From contig JABMDE010000032.1 in NCBI GenBank assembly GCA_015904055.1, forward strand, positions 1,814 to 11,310: a stretch of 9,497 nt of DNA. Reading direction: 5' to 3'. Below are positions 1-7,642 of the stretch, in pieces. The position numbers and the translations under genes were made by a program. The notes under the pieces were generated by a model. It made no database searches. It was given only the letters and a program-made list of their open reading frames with translations, and had not been told where the DNA came from. Positions within the stretch are counted from its first letter, which is position 1. Every line of letters starts with the position of its first letter. This DNA comes from Nitrospira sp. (GTDB lineage: Bacteria > Nitrospirota > Nitrospiria > Nitrospirales > Nitrospiraceae).

Positions 1-995
1 ACGACGTGATTCCGACGGCCATTCATATCGCCGCGTCGGAGCTGATGCAGCAGCAACTCTTGCCGGCGCTGACTCGCCTGCGCAAGGCGTTGGACCGGAA
101 GGCCAAAGAGTTCGACAAGATCGTGAAAATCGGCCGCACCCATTTACAGGATGCCACGCCGGTTCGTCTCGGCCAGGAATTTGGCGGCTATGCGCGCCAG
201 ATCGAGCTCGGCATTCAGCGGGTGAAGCGGGCGCAAGAGGCTTTGAGCGAAGTGGCGCTCGGCGGAACTGCCGTCGGTACCGGGTTGAACTGCCATCCAC
301 AATTCTCGAAAAAAGTCATGGCCGTCATTTCGAAAGAAACCGGCTGTTTCTTCAAAGAGGCCAAGAATCACTTCGAAGCACAATCGGCACAGGACTCCCT
401 CGTCGAAGCGAGTGGCGAGTTACGAACGATCGCAATCAGCTTGATGAAGATCGCCAACGACATTCGCTGGCTTGGATCGGGGCCGCGCTGCGGATTGGGA
501 GAAATCAATTTGCCCGAAACGCAGCCCGGCTCCTCGATCATGCCGGGAAAGGTCAATCCGGTCATTGCCGAATCGGTCACGATGGTCTGTGCACAGGTGA
601 TTGGCAACGACGTGACAGTGACGATCGGTGGACAGGCGGCCAACTTTGAATTGATCGTTATGATGCCGGTGATGGCCTATAATCTGTTACAGTCCATCGA
701 ACTCCTCGCCGCGGCCTCCAATAACTTTGCCGCGAAGTGTATCGAAGGCATCAAAGCCAACGAGGAACGCTGCAAGAGCTTGATCGAAGAAAGCCTCGCT
801 ATGTGTACGGCTTTGGCGCCGGCGATTGGCTACGAAGCAGCGGCGAAACTGGCCAAGGATGCCTACAAATCCGGTAAGACCGTTCGCCAGGTGGCCAAGG
901 AGCAAAAAGTCCTGCCGGACAAGAAGCTCGCCGAACTCCTCGACCCCTGGCGCATGACCGAACCTGGCGGACCAGTGGGAAGTGCGGGGGGATAG
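1..995 (+). CDS. fumC: Class II fumarate hydratase, 3' part (5' end outside window)
   Basis: Reversible hydration of fumarate to L-malate in the TCA cycle; cytoplasmic homotetramer, iron-independent class. The reading frame is open at the left edge (first full codon at 3, reading D-V-I-P-T-A-I-H-I-A, the family's conserved NDVxPTAxHIA segment), so the gene starts upstream and the GTG at 6 is not the start. About 330 of roughly 460 residues are present. Visible motifs are GRTHLQDATP, with the active-site histidine at 141-143, the substrate-loop signature GSSIMPGKVNP at 528-560, which carries the catalytic serine, and the typical C-terminal domain (SLMKIANDIRWLGSGPRCG upstream of it). The protein ends with a Pro/Gly-rich tail and a TAG stop. 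This copy shows no defect inside the window. The tex gene follows after 142 nt on the same strand. Bases from 286 onward are repeated with divergence from 3346. Aspartase and argininosuccinate lyase share the signature, but the motif set fits FumC best. Confidence 0.95.
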   Translation, partial: DVIPTAIHIAASELMQQQLLPALTRLRKALDRKAKEFDKIVKIGRTHLQDATPVRLGQEFGGYARQIELGIQRVKRAQEALSEVALGGTAVGTGLNCHPQFSKKVMAVISKETGCFFKEAKNHFEAQSAQDSLVEASGELRTIAISLMKIANDIRWLGSGPRCGLGEINLPETQPGSSIMPGKVNPVIAESVTMVCAQVIGNDVTVTIGGQAANFELIVMMPVMAYNLLQSIELLAAASNNFAAKCIEGIKANEERCKSLIEESLAMCTALAPAIGYEAAAKLAKDAYKSGKTVRQVAKEQKVLPDKKLAELLDPWRMTEPGGPVGSAGG

Positions 996-1012
996 GCAGT
1001 ACTTCGTCGCTC

Positions 1013-1099
1013 GTATCTCGTGAAGCGTGAAGCGCAGGACGGAAAGAATGTTGCTGTGTCGAATATGTTGTTTGCGAGATACGAGATACGCTTCACGAG
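1013..1099. repeat. Inverted heptad repeat in the fumC-tex spacer
   Basis: The spacer holds GTATCTC-GTGAAGC-GTGAAGC at 1013-1033 and, 42 nt later, GAGATAC-GAGATAC-GCTTCAC-GAG at 1076-1099. The right arm is the reverse complement of the same two heptads, so the RNA could fold into a stem, for example CTCGTGAAGCGT at 1018-1029 with ACGCTTCACGAG at 1088-1099. The same heptads recur at 4073-4086 and 9157-9170. There is no T-run, so I do not call it an intrinsic terminator. It looks like a dispersed intergenic repeat family. Confidence 0.75.
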
Positions 1100-1137
1100 G
1101 AACGATCGTTTAAGCCACAGGAACTAATGATCTACAG

Positions 1138-3348
1138 ATGACAACTTCAACAGCGCAGACTCTTTCCGACGTGGCTCAGGTCAAGATCGTGTCCCTCATC
1201 GCCAAGGAACTCAATGCCGGAGTTCATCAGGTCGCGGCAGCGGTGGCGCTGCTTGACGAGGGCTCGACCGTACCGTTCATTGCGCGCTATCGCAAGGAGG
1301 CCACCGGCAATCTGGATGATACGCAGTTGCGCACTCTGGAAGAGCGCTTGCTCTATCTGCGTGAGTTGGAAGTGCGGCGTGCCGCAATATTGGCGTCGAT
1401 TGAGGAGCAGGGGAAGCTAACGGATGCGTTGCGCGAGCGTATCGAGGCGGCGGCGACGAAGCAAGCCGTGGAAGATTTATATCTGCCTTTTAAGCCGAAG
1501 CGCCGTACCCGCGCGCAGATTGCGCGTGAGGCAGGGCTGGAGCCCTTGGCTGATGGTCTGTTGGCTGATCCGACGCTGAATCCCGAGCAAGAGGCGCTTC
1601 AATACATTCGTGTGGTTCCTGCAGCCGATGGGGTCGAGGCGATCAATGTGCCCGATGCCAAAACGGCGTTGGAAGGGACCCGCGACATTCTCATGGAGCG
1701 GTTTGCCGAAACGGCTGATCTGCTGGCTGCGCTGCGGGCGCGGCTGTGGGAGCAGGGAGTCTTGACCTCGACGGTGATGAAAGACAAGGAGCAGGCCGAA
1801 GAGGAGAAGTTCCGCGATTACTATGCCTATACGGAGACGATCAAGACCATCCCGTCGCATCGGGCGCTCGCGATTTTCCGAGGCCGCACGCTCGGTGTCT
1901 TGAAGCTGGAGTTGGGCCTGGGAGAGTCGCTCGACGCGGTGGTTCCGCATCCTTGTGTGTCGATGATCGCGGCGCACGCAGGTATTCAGGACCGAGGCCG
2001 GCCAGCCGACAAGTGGCTGGCTGCGGTGTGCGACTGGACGTGGCGGGTGAAGATCCATTCGCAGCTCAGCATTGAACTACTGGTGCAGTTGCGTGAAGCG
2101 GCTGAAGCCGAGGCGATCAAGATTTTTGCCCGCAACCTCCATGAGCTGTTATTAGCTGCGCCGGCCGGCCCTAAGGCTGTGCTCGGCCTGGACCCCGGCA
2201 TTCGCACAGGCTGTAAAGTGGCAGTGGTTGATGCAACGGGCAAACTGTTGGACACGGCGACGGTCTATCCGCACCAACCCCGCAACGACTGGCAGGGGTC
2301 GTTGGAGACACTCGTGCGCTTGGTTGTTCAACACGGCGTGGAATTGATTGCGATCGGCAACGGGACGGCGAGCCGTGAGACGGACAAGTTGGCGGTTGAG
2401 GTCATTAAGCTGGTTGCAGCTCACAAGCCGGATCAAAAGATCGCAAAAATTGTGGTCAGTGAAGCAGGGGCGTCGGTCTACTCGGCGTCGGCCTTTGCCG
2501 CGGCGGAATTTCCACAGCTGGATGTGAGTGTGCGGGGTGCCGTGTCCATTGCCAGGCGACTGCAGGACCCGCTGGCCGAACTAGTCAAGATCGAGCCGAA
2601 GGCGATCGGAGTGGGCCAATATCAGCATGACGTGAACCAGCGGGCCTTGGCACGGTCGCTTGATGCTACCGTCGAAGATTGCGTGAATGCCGTCGGCGTG
2701 AACCTGAATACAGCGTCGGTACCCTTGTTGGAACGGGTGTCGGGACTGAACAAGGCGCTGGCCAAAAATATTGTGGACTATCGGGATGCCAATGGGCCGT
2801 TTTCAAACCGGATGGCGATTCGAGACGTGCCCCGTCTTGGCGAGAAGACCTTCGAGCAGGCAGCAGGCTTTCTGCGCATCCCCGATGGCGACAATCCATT
2901 GGATCGTTCCGCGGTTCATCCGGAGGCCTATCCCGTCGTTGAACGCATTCTGACGCGGCTGGGGACTGGGATTGCTGAGGTGATGCGCCAGCCGGCTGGT
3001 TTGAAAGGGTTGTCGCCGGACGACTTTACCGATGAGAAATTCGGCGTGCCGACAGTGCGGGATATTCTCACCGAGTTGGAAAAACCTGGCCGTGACCCGC
3101 GTCCGGAATTCAAGACGGCGACCTTCCGGGAGGGAGTTGAATCCCTGAGTGATTTACAGCCCGGCATGGTGTTAGAGGGAGTGGTGACGAATGTGGCGGC
3201 GTTCGGCGCCTTCGTCGATATCGGCGTCCATCAGGACGGGCTTGTCCATGTGTCGGCGCTGGCGAATAAGTTTGTGAAAGATCCGCACGAAGTGGTCAAG
3301 CCTGGGCAGGTCGTCAAGGTGAAGGTGCTCGATGTGGATCTCAAGTGA
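1138..3348 (+). CDS. tex: Tex-family S1 RNA-binding protein, copy 1, C-terminally truncated
   Basis: Tex (YhgF) is a conserved cytoplasmic nucleic-acid-binding protein linked to transcription and RNA metabolism. The frame encodes 736 residues. In order these are the helical Tex N-domain ([17 protein letters not shown] near residue 50), the [19 protein letters not shown] segment (about 115-133), a YqgF/RuvC-like domain from [10 protein letters not shown] (about 349), helix-hairpin-helix repeats (about 515-590) and an S1 domain from residue 676. The S1 domain ends at V-L-D-V-D-L-K; the TGA stop at 3346-3348 is the first three bases of a fumC segment. The usual last strand (R-I-S-L-T-M-R) and basic tail, present at 6487-6684, are missing. 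The chosen start fits the family N-terminus; AGGA at 1119-1122 is 15 nt upstream, a weak ribosome site. The product is about 96% identical to the copy at 4173. The truncation may be an assembly junction. Confidence 0.9.
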   Translation: MTTSTAQTLSDVAQVKIVSLIAKELNAGVHQVAAAVALLDEGSTVPFIARYRKEATGNLDDTQLRTLEERLLYLRELEVRRAAILASIEEQGKLTDALRERIEAAATKQAVEDLYLPFKPKRRTRAQIAREAGLEPLADGLLADPTLNPEQEALQYIRVVPAADGVEAINVPDAKTALEGTRDILMERFAETADLLAALRARLWEQGVLTSTVMKDKEQAEEEKFRDYYAYTETIKTIPSHRALAIFRGRTLGVLKLELGLGESLDAVVPHPCVSMIAAHAGIQDRGRPADKWLAAVCDWTWRVKIHSQLSIELLVQLREAAEAEAIKIFARNLHELLLAAPAGPKAVLGLDPGIRTGCKVAVVDATGKLLDTATVYPHQPRNDWQGSLETLVRLVVQHGVELIAIGNGTASRETDKLAVEVIKLVAAHKPDQKIAKIVVSEAGASVYSASAFAAAEFPQLDVSVRGAVSIARRLQDPLAELVKIEPKAIGVGQYQHDVNQRALARSLDATVEDCVNAVGVNLNTASVPLLERVSGLNKALAKNIVDYRDANGPFSNRMAIRDVPRLGEKTFEQAAGFLRIPDGDNPLDRSAVHPEAYPVVERILTRLGTGIAEVMRQPAGLKGLSPDDFTDEKFGVPTVRDILTELEKPGRDPRPEFKTATFREGVESLSDLQPGMVLEGVVTNVAAFGAFVDIGVHQDGLVHVSALANKFVKDPHEVVKPGQVVKVKVLDVDLK
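3237..3345 (+). repeat. 109-nt S1-domain repeat, copy A
   Basis: This segment of tex, from CGGGCTTGTCC to GATCTCAAG, encodes most of the S1 domain. It recurs at 6272-6380 (2 differences, both in the first 10 nt) and again directly adjacent at 6381-6489 (4 differences, all at third codon positions and all in its second half). Confidence 0.95.
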
Positions 3349-4055
3349 ACTGCCATCCGCAATTCTCGAAAAAAGTCATGGCCGTCATTTCGAAGGAAAC
3401 CGGCTGTTCCTTCAAGGAGGCCAAGAATCATTTCGAGGCGCAATCGGCGCAGGATTCCCTGGTCGAAGCGAGCGGCGAGTTACGGACGATCGCTGTCAGC
3501 TTAATGAAAATTGCCAACGACATTCGCTGGCTTGGCTCAGGGCCTCGCTGCGGATTGGGAGAAATCAATCTGCCCGAAACGCAGCCCGGCTCCTCGATCA
3601 TGCCGGGAAAGGTCAATCCAGTCATTGCCGAATCGGTCACGATGGTCTGCGCCCAGGTGATCGGCAATGATGTGACTGTGACGGTGGGCGGGCAGGCGGC
3701 TAACTTTGAACTGATCGTCATGATGCCGGTGATGGCCTATAATTTATTACAATCCATCGAACTCCTCGCGGCTGCCTCTAACAACTTTGCGGCGAAATGT
3801 ATCGAAGGCATCAAAGCCAACGAAGAACGCTGCAAAAGCTTGATTGAAGAGAGCCTCGCCATGTGCACGGCCCTGGCACCGGCGATCGGCTACGAAGCGG
3901 CGGCGAAACTAGCCAAGGATGCCTATAAATCAGGGAAGACCGTCCGACAAGTGGCCAAGGAACAAAAAGTTCTTCCGGAGAAGAAGCTGACCGAACTGCT
4001 CGATCCTTGGCGCATGACCGAACCGGGCGGACCAGTGGGGAGTGCGGGGGGCTAG
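3346..4055 (+). pseudogene. fumC: fumC 3' fragment fused to the truncated end of tex copy 1
   Basis: This is a C-terminal fumarase fragment in an open frame with stop TAG at 4053-4055. From N-C-H-P-Q-F onward it encodes 235 residues, differing from the first copy at five positions (F/S, I/V, I/V, D/E, A/T). The GSSIMPGKVNP signature is kept at 3588-3620, but the N-terminal domain and the GRTHLQDATP histidine motif are absent. Since fumarase active sites are built from several subunits' segments, this piece alone should not be active. The apparent GTG start at 3345 is a by-product of the junction, replacing the TTG leucine codon of intact fumC, and has no separate ribosome site. It is either a relic of a tandem duplication or the 3' end of a second strain's intact fumC whose 5' part was lost in assembly. 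Confidence 0.9.
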
Positions 4056-4072
4056 ACCGTATTTCGTCGCTC

Positions 4073-4086
4073 GTATCTCGTGAAGC
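4073..4086 (+). repeat. Heptad repeat, fumC-tex spacer of unit 2
   Basis: GTATCTC-GTGAAGC lies 17 nt after the fumC fragment stop, at the position matching 1013-1026. The opposing arm seen at 1076-1099 is missing here; a different repeat (4102-4138) takes its place. Confidence 0.7.
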
Positions 4087-4101
4087 GTCATTTCGTGGCA
4101 A

Positions 4102-4138
4102 GAAAGAGCCTATAGCGTATGGCTTATGGCACGGGACC
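4102..4138. repeat. Dispersed intergenic repeat, half copy
   Basis: The 37-nt segment beginning GAAAGAGCCTATAGCGTATG matches 9052-9088 at 35 of 37 positions. It is absent from the corresponding spacer of unit 1. It contains an ATG at 4119 that is in frame with tex copy 2 and could mislead start prediction. Confidence 0.85.
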
Positions 4139-4172
4139 AAAGAGCGCATCAACAGGAACCAATGATCTACAG

Positions 4173-6413
4173 ATGACAACTCCAACGACTCAAATTCTCT
4201 CAGACGTGGCTCAGCTCAAGATCGTTTCCCTCATCGCCAAGGAACTCGGCGCCGGGGCCCATCAGGTCGCGGCAGCGGTGGCGTTGCTTGATGAGGGCTC
4301 GACCGTTCCGTTCATCGCGCGCTATCGCAAGGAGGCGACCGGCAATCTGGATGATACGCAGTTGCGCACGCTGGAAGAGCGCCTGCTCTATCTGCGAGAG
4401 TTGGAAGTGCGGCGTGCCGCAATATTGGCATCGATCGAAGAACAGGGGAAGTTGACCGATGTTTTGCGTGCCAGCATTGAGGCGGCGGCGACGAAGCAAG
4501 CCGTGGAAGATTTGTATCTGCCCTTCAAACCCAAGCGCCGGACTCGCGCTCAGATCGCGCGCGAGGCAGGACTGGAACCGTTGGCCGATGGCCTCCTGGC
4601 CGATCCAACCGTGAATCCTGAGCAAGAGGCGCTCAAATACATTCGTGTGGTCCCTGCCGCCGAAGGGATAGAGGCGATCAATGTGCCCGATGCCAAAACG
4701 GCGTTGGAAGGGGCCCGCGACATTCTCATGGAGCGGTTTGCCGAAACGGCCGACCTGCTGGCTGCGCTGCGGGCGCGGTTGTGGGAGCAAGGAGTCTTGA
4801 CCTCGACGGTGATGAAAGACAAGGAGCAGGCCGAAGAGGAGAAGTTCCGCGATTACTATGCTTATACGGAGACGATCAAGACCATCCCGTCGCATCGGGC
4901 GCTCGCGCTCTTCCGGGGCCGTACTCTCGGTGTCTTGAAGCTGGATCTGGGCCTGGGAGAGACGCTTGACGCGGTCGTCCCTCATCCCTGTGTGTCGATG
5001 ATCGCGGCTCACGCGGGCATTCAGGACCGAGGCCGTCCAGCCGACAAGTGGCTGGCCGCTGTGTGCGACTGGACGTGGCGCGTGAAAATCCATTCGCAGC
5101 TCAGTATCGAACTGCTGGTGCAACTGCGCGAAGCAGCCGAAGCCGAGGCGATCAAGATTTTTGCCCGCAATCTCCATGAGCTGCTATTAGCTGCGCCGGC
5201 CGGCCCTAAGGCTGTGCTCGGCCTGGACCCCGGCATTCGCACAGGCTGTAAAGTGGCGGTGGTTGATGCAACGGGCAAACTGTTGGACACGGCGACGGTC
5301 TATCCGCATCAGCCCCGCAATGACTGGCAGGGGTCGCTGGAGACGCTTGTACGCTTGGTTGTTCAACACGGCGTGGAATTGATTTCGATCGGCAACGGGA
5401 CGGCGAGCCGTGAGACGGACAAGTTGGCGGTTGAGGTCATTAAGCTGGTTGTGGCTCACAAGCCCGAACAGAAGATTGCAAAAATTGTGGTCAGTGAAGC
5501 AGGGGCGTCGGTCTACTCGGCGTCGGCCTTTGCCGCGGCGGAATTTCCACAGCTGGATGTGAGTGTGCGGGGTGCGGTGTCCATTGCCAGGCGATTGCAG
5601 GACCCGCTGGCCGAGCTGGTCAAGATCGAGCCGAAGGCGATCGGGGTGGGCCAATATCAGCATGACGTGAATCAGCGGGCCTTGGCACGGTCGCTTGATG
5701 CTACCGTCGAAGATTGTGTGAATGCTGTTGGTGTGAATATCAATACGGCGTCGGCGCCCTTATTAGAACGGGTGTCAGGGTTGAACAAGGCGCTGGCCAA
5801 AAATATTGTGGACTATCGGGATGCCAATGGGCCGTTTCCAAACCGGATGGCGATTCGAGACGTGCCCCGTCTTGGCGAGAAGACCTTCGAGCAGGCAGCA
5901 GGCTTTCTGCGCATCCCTGATGGCGACAATCCCTTGGACCGTTCCGCTGTTCACCCGGAGGCCTATCCGGTCGTTGAACGCATTCTGACGCGGCTGGGGA
6001 CTGGGATTACCGAGGTGATGCGCCAGTCGGTTGCCTTGAAAGGGTTGTCGCCGGCCGACTTTACCGATGAGAAATTCGGCGTGCCGACAGTGCGGGATAT
6101 TCTCACCGAGTTGGAAAAACCTGGCCGTGACCCGCGTCCCGAATTCAAGACGGCGACTTTTCGAGAGGGGGTCGAAGCCCTGAGCGATTTGCAGCCCGGC
6201 ATGGTGTTAGAAGGAGTGGTGACGAATGTTGCGGCGTTCGGCGCCTTCGTCGATATCGGGGTGCATCAGGACGGGCTGGTGCATGTGTCGGCGCTGGCGA
6301 ATAAGTTTGTGAAAGATCCGCACGAAGTGGTCAAGCCTGGGCAGGTCGTCAAGGTGAAGGTGCTCGATGTGGATCTCAAGCGGGCTTGTCCATGTGTCGG
6401 CGCTGGCGAATAA
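4173..6413 (+). CDS. tex: Tex-family S1 RNA-binding protein, copy 2, C-terminus frameshifted
   Basis: This second Tex copy has the same domain order as the first: Tex N-domain, YqgF-like domain with [10 protein letters not shown], helix-hairpin-helix repeats, and S1 from residue 676. I place the start at ATG 4173, which matches the M-T-T start of copy 1. An in-frame ATG at 4119 lies inside an intergenic repeat and would add 18 unrelated residues. The family sequence holds to residue 736 (K, 6378-6380). A 109-nt repeat of the S1 region then shifts the frame, and translation ends after ten foreign residues ([10 protein letters not shown]). With one S1 repeat removed, the protein would continue into the tail at 6490-6684 and be about 800 residues, a normal Tex length (E. 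coli homologue about 773). It is therefore probably one duplication or assembly error away from an intact gene. Confidence 0.9.
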   Translation: MTTPTTQILSDVAQLKIVSLIAKELGAGAHQVAAAVALLDEGSTVPFIARYRKEATGNLDDTQLRTLEERLLYLRELEVRRAAILASIEEQGKLTDVLRASIEAAATKQAVEDLYLPFKPKRRTRAQIAREAGLEPLADGLLADPTVNPEQEALKYIRVVPAAEGIEAINVPDAKTALEGARDILMERFAETADLLAALRARLWEQGVLTSTVMKDKEQAEEEKFRDYYAYTETIKTIPSHRALALFRGRTLGVLKLDLGLGETLDAVVPHPCVSMIAAHAGIQDRGRPADKWLAAVCDWTWRVKIHSQLSIELLVQLREAAEAEAIKIFARNLHELLLAAPAGPKAVLGLDPGIRTGCKVAVVDATGKLLDTATVYPHQPRNDWQGSLETLVRLVVQHGVELISIGNGTASRETDKLAVEVIKLVVAHKPEQKIAKIVVSEAGASVYSASAFAAAEFPQLDVSVRGAVSIARRLQDPLAELVKIEPKAIGVGQYQHDVNQRALARSLDATVEDCVNAVGVNINTASAPLLERVSGLNKALAKNIVDYRDANGPFPNRMAIRDVPRLGEKTFEQAAGFLRIPDGDNPLDRSAVHPEAYPVVERILTRLGTGITEVMRQSVALKGLSPADFTDEKFGVPTVRDILTELEKPGRDPRPEFKTATFREGVEALSDLQPGMVLEGVVTNVAAFGAFVDIGVHQDGLVHVSALANKFVKDPHEVVKPGQVVKVKVLDVDLKRACPCVGAGE
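6272..6380 (+). repeat. 109-nt S1-domain repeat, copy B
   Basis: This is the native S1 segment of tex copy 2, directly followed by copy C at 6381-6489. From 6282 to 6380 it is perfectly identical to 3247-3345. Confidence 0.95.
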
Positions 6414-6489
6414 GTTTGTGAAAGATCCGCACGAAGTGGTCAAGCCCGGGCAGGTCGTGAAGGTGAAGGTGCTGGATGTGGATCTGAAG
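6381..6489 (+). repeat. 109-nt S1-domain repeat, copy C
   Basis: Tandem to copy B. Its first ten bases match copy A (GGGCTTGTCC) rather than copy B (GGGCTGGTGC), but its second half carries four third-position variants (CCC, GTG, CTG, CTG) seen in neither A nor B. Since 109 is not a multiple of three, it breaks the tex frame. Confidence 0.95.
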
Positions 6490-6684
6490 CGCCAGCGCAT
6501 TTCGCTGACGATGCGGATCGAGGATGCAGCCGGCCGTCCGGCGGCTTCGCTACAGTCCGGAAGCGAGACGGCCCGCGACTCACGCGGGCGTGGGCAATCG
6601 TCATCCGGCCACACGTCGGCACGAGCGCCCCAGCCGATCGGCGCCATGGCAATGGCGTTGGCGAAGGCCAGGCAAAAATCATAA
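6381..6684 (+). pseudogene. tex: tex 3' end: partial S1 domain plus true C-terminal tail
   Basis: This segment, in a different frame from tex copy 2, encodes the second half of the S1 domain, its closing strand R-I-S-L-T-M-R, and a basic Ser/Gly/Arg-rich tail that ends K-A-R-Q-K-S with TAA at 6682-6684. It supplies the C-terminus missing from both upstream tex copies, so it is best read as the displaced end of one tex gene. An ATG at 6367, preceded by GAAGGTG, could in principle start a 105-residue protein of half an S1 domain plus tail, but half an OB fold is unlikely to be stable. The peptidase gene begins 7 nt after this stop, which suggests that tex and the peptidase gene are co-transcribed. 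Confidence 0.85.
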
Positions 6685-6691
6685 TTGAAGC

Positions 6692-7408
6692 ATGACGGAT
6701 TTCGTCAGCCATCTTCGCTCCTCCGCAATCTATCTTCTAATTATGTTCGTTGCAGTTGCGCTAACAGACTGCGCCACGATAGGGCGTCAACCGGCACAAG
6801 ATGAAGTCAATGTGATGGTCCCCACGACGGGAACGCGTGGAGAGATCTGCTGTGCCATGGCCAATGGAATATCGAAGCAAGTGGCATTGGTGCAAACGGC
6901 TGTCGGACTTGTGGGTCGGAATCGAGTTGAAGTAGGGGGGCGTTCCTATACTCCGGATTGTTCGGGTCTTGTCCGAGGCCTGTATGCCACGCAACGTGTC
7001 GACTTGTACGATGGATTGGGCGAACTGGACGGCGGCAACGGTGTCGGACGCATCTTCACACATGTCGTGGAGCATGGGCGGATTCACTACGGCCCGACTG
7101 TCCATCCGGGAGATCTCGTGTTTTTTCACAATACCTGGGATTTCAATCGCGACGGTTTACCCAACGATCCGCTCACACACGTGGGCGTGATCGAGAAGGT
7201 GGAACGCGACGGGACGGTGCTCTTCGTGAGCTGGGTGTCGGCCGGAGTCGAACGGTACCGAATGAATCTACAGCGTCCAGACATGCACAAGACTGCCGAC
7301 GGGCGTGTGATCAACGACTATATACGCCGGAAAGGGGCGGGTGATCATCAAGCCACTCGATACCTGACCGGACAACTCTTCGCCGCCTTCGGGACAGTAC
7401 TACGGTAA
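6692..7408 (+). CDS. NlpC/P60-like cysteine peptidase, exported
   Basis: A 238-residue protein, probably a cell-wall peptidase that cleaves peptidoglycan peptides in the periplasm. Residues 11-26 are a hydrophobic signal segment followed by Cys27. The L-T-D-C sequence resembles a lipobox, but Asp before Cys is atypical, so lipidation is uncertain. The catalytic core is visible as Y-T-P-D-C-S-G-L (nucleophile Cys90), the P-G-D-L-V-F-F strand at 139-145 and L-T-H-V-G-V-I-E (His163). The third, polar active-site residue usually found 12-18 positions later is not obvious. An insertion at 150-159, D-F-N-R-D-G-L-P-N-D, resembles a calcium-binding loop and sits just before the catalytic histidine. 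The start is the ATG 7 nt after the tex stop; the ribosome site is weak. The family is assigned from motifs only; the specific substrate is unknown. Confidence 0.75.
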   Translation: MTDFVSHLRSSAIYLLIMFVAVALTDCATIGRQPAQDEVNVMVPTTGTRGEICCAMANGISKQVALVQTAVGLVGRNRVEVGGRSYTPDCSGLVRGLYATQRVDLYDGLGELDGGNGVGRIFTHVVEHGRIHYGPTVHPGDLVFFHNTWDFNRDGLPNDPLTHVGVIEKVERDGTVLFVSWVSAGVERYRMNLQRPDMHKTADGRVINDYIRRKGAGDHQATRYLTGQLFAAFGTVLR

Positions 7409-7585
7409 GCCGTTTTTGACCGGCCTCTCACTCTCGACCGAATGCGGACAGCAGTCCACAGCCAAAGGGCCTGGGCTGGTACTGCAGCATGCTTTCCCGC
7501 GTAGAGTTGTGGTTTCGTTGGTTGGTGGATCGGCACTGTGCGTGTATGCGGCAAGGCGTATGTGTGACTCCTGAGCCGTGCCCGC

Positions 7586-7614
7586 TTGACCAAGTCGTAT
7601 GACGGAGATATGAT
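7586..7614 (+). promoter_or_regulatory. Sigma70-like promoter of the toxin-antitoxin operon
   Basis: TTGACC (7586-7591) and TATGAT (7609-7614) are separated by exactly 17 bp, close to the bacterial housekeeping consensus. Transcription would begin near 7620, giving a leader of about 20-25 nt before the antitoxin ATG at 7643. Confidence 0.7.
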
Positions 7615-7621
7615 CGATCAT
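7610..7621. promoter_or_regulatory. Palindromic operator candidate on the -10 box
   Basis: ATGATCGATCAT is a perfect 12-bp palindrome covering most of the -10 hexamer and the likely start site. AbrB/VapB antitoxins commonly repress their own operons by binding such palindromes; that this is the operator is inference from position. Confidence 0.55.
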
Positions 7622-7629
7622 GAATATGT

Positions 7630-7635
7630 AGGAGG
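7630..7635 (+). promoter_or_regulatory. Strong Shine-Dalgarno that fixes the antitoxin start
   Basis: AGGAGG sits 7 nt before ATG 7643. It decides against the longer open frame that begins at the TTG at 7586, which overlaps the -35 box. Confidence 0.85.
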
Positions 7636-7642
7636 CTGTGAT

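Larger units (their letters stand above)
286..3345 (+). repeat. Large direct repeat, unit 1 (fumC 3' part, spacer, tex)
   Basis: Unit 1 aligns with 3346-6380. The offset is 3060 across fumC and 3035 across tex, because the second spacer is 25 nt shorter. The match starts at TGAACTGCCATCC (286 and 3346) and ends at GTGGATCTCAAG (3345 and 6380). The copies are diverged, mostly at third codon positions, with some perfectly identical blocks of about 98-99 nt (for example 3247-3345 against 6282-6380). Confidence 0.95.
3346..6380 (+). repeat. Large direct repeat, unit 2 (fumC fragment, spacer, tex)
   Basis: This is the second copy of the unit at 286-3345, joined head to tail with no sequence between them. 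No mobile element, integrase or terminal inverted repeat flanks either unit. The junction has essentially no microhomology: the left side ends GATCTCAAG and the right side is preceded in unit 1 by ACCGGGT. Confidence 0.95.

Noticed and set aside
1477..2058. Long open frame (193 codons) on the minus strand within tex copy 1, with a matching longer one at 4200-5177.
   Set aside because: It lies opposite a clearly coding Tex sequence, has an arginine/histidine-rich composition typical of antisense shadows in GC-rich genes, and shows no domain.
2140..3345. Possibility that two Tex copies represent a functional paralogue pair with divided roles.
   Set aside because: Both lack the end of the S1 domain and tail, and both end at the same base; a structural or assembly explanation is simpler.
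3332..3670. Open frame of 112 codons crossing the first tex-fumC junction.
   Set aside because: It is out of frame with both genes and exists only because of the junction.
7409..7585. Possible small gene or RNA in the gap between the peptidase and the antitoxin.
   Set aside because: No open frame with a ribosome site, no stable long hairpin and no recognisable RNA motif was seen.
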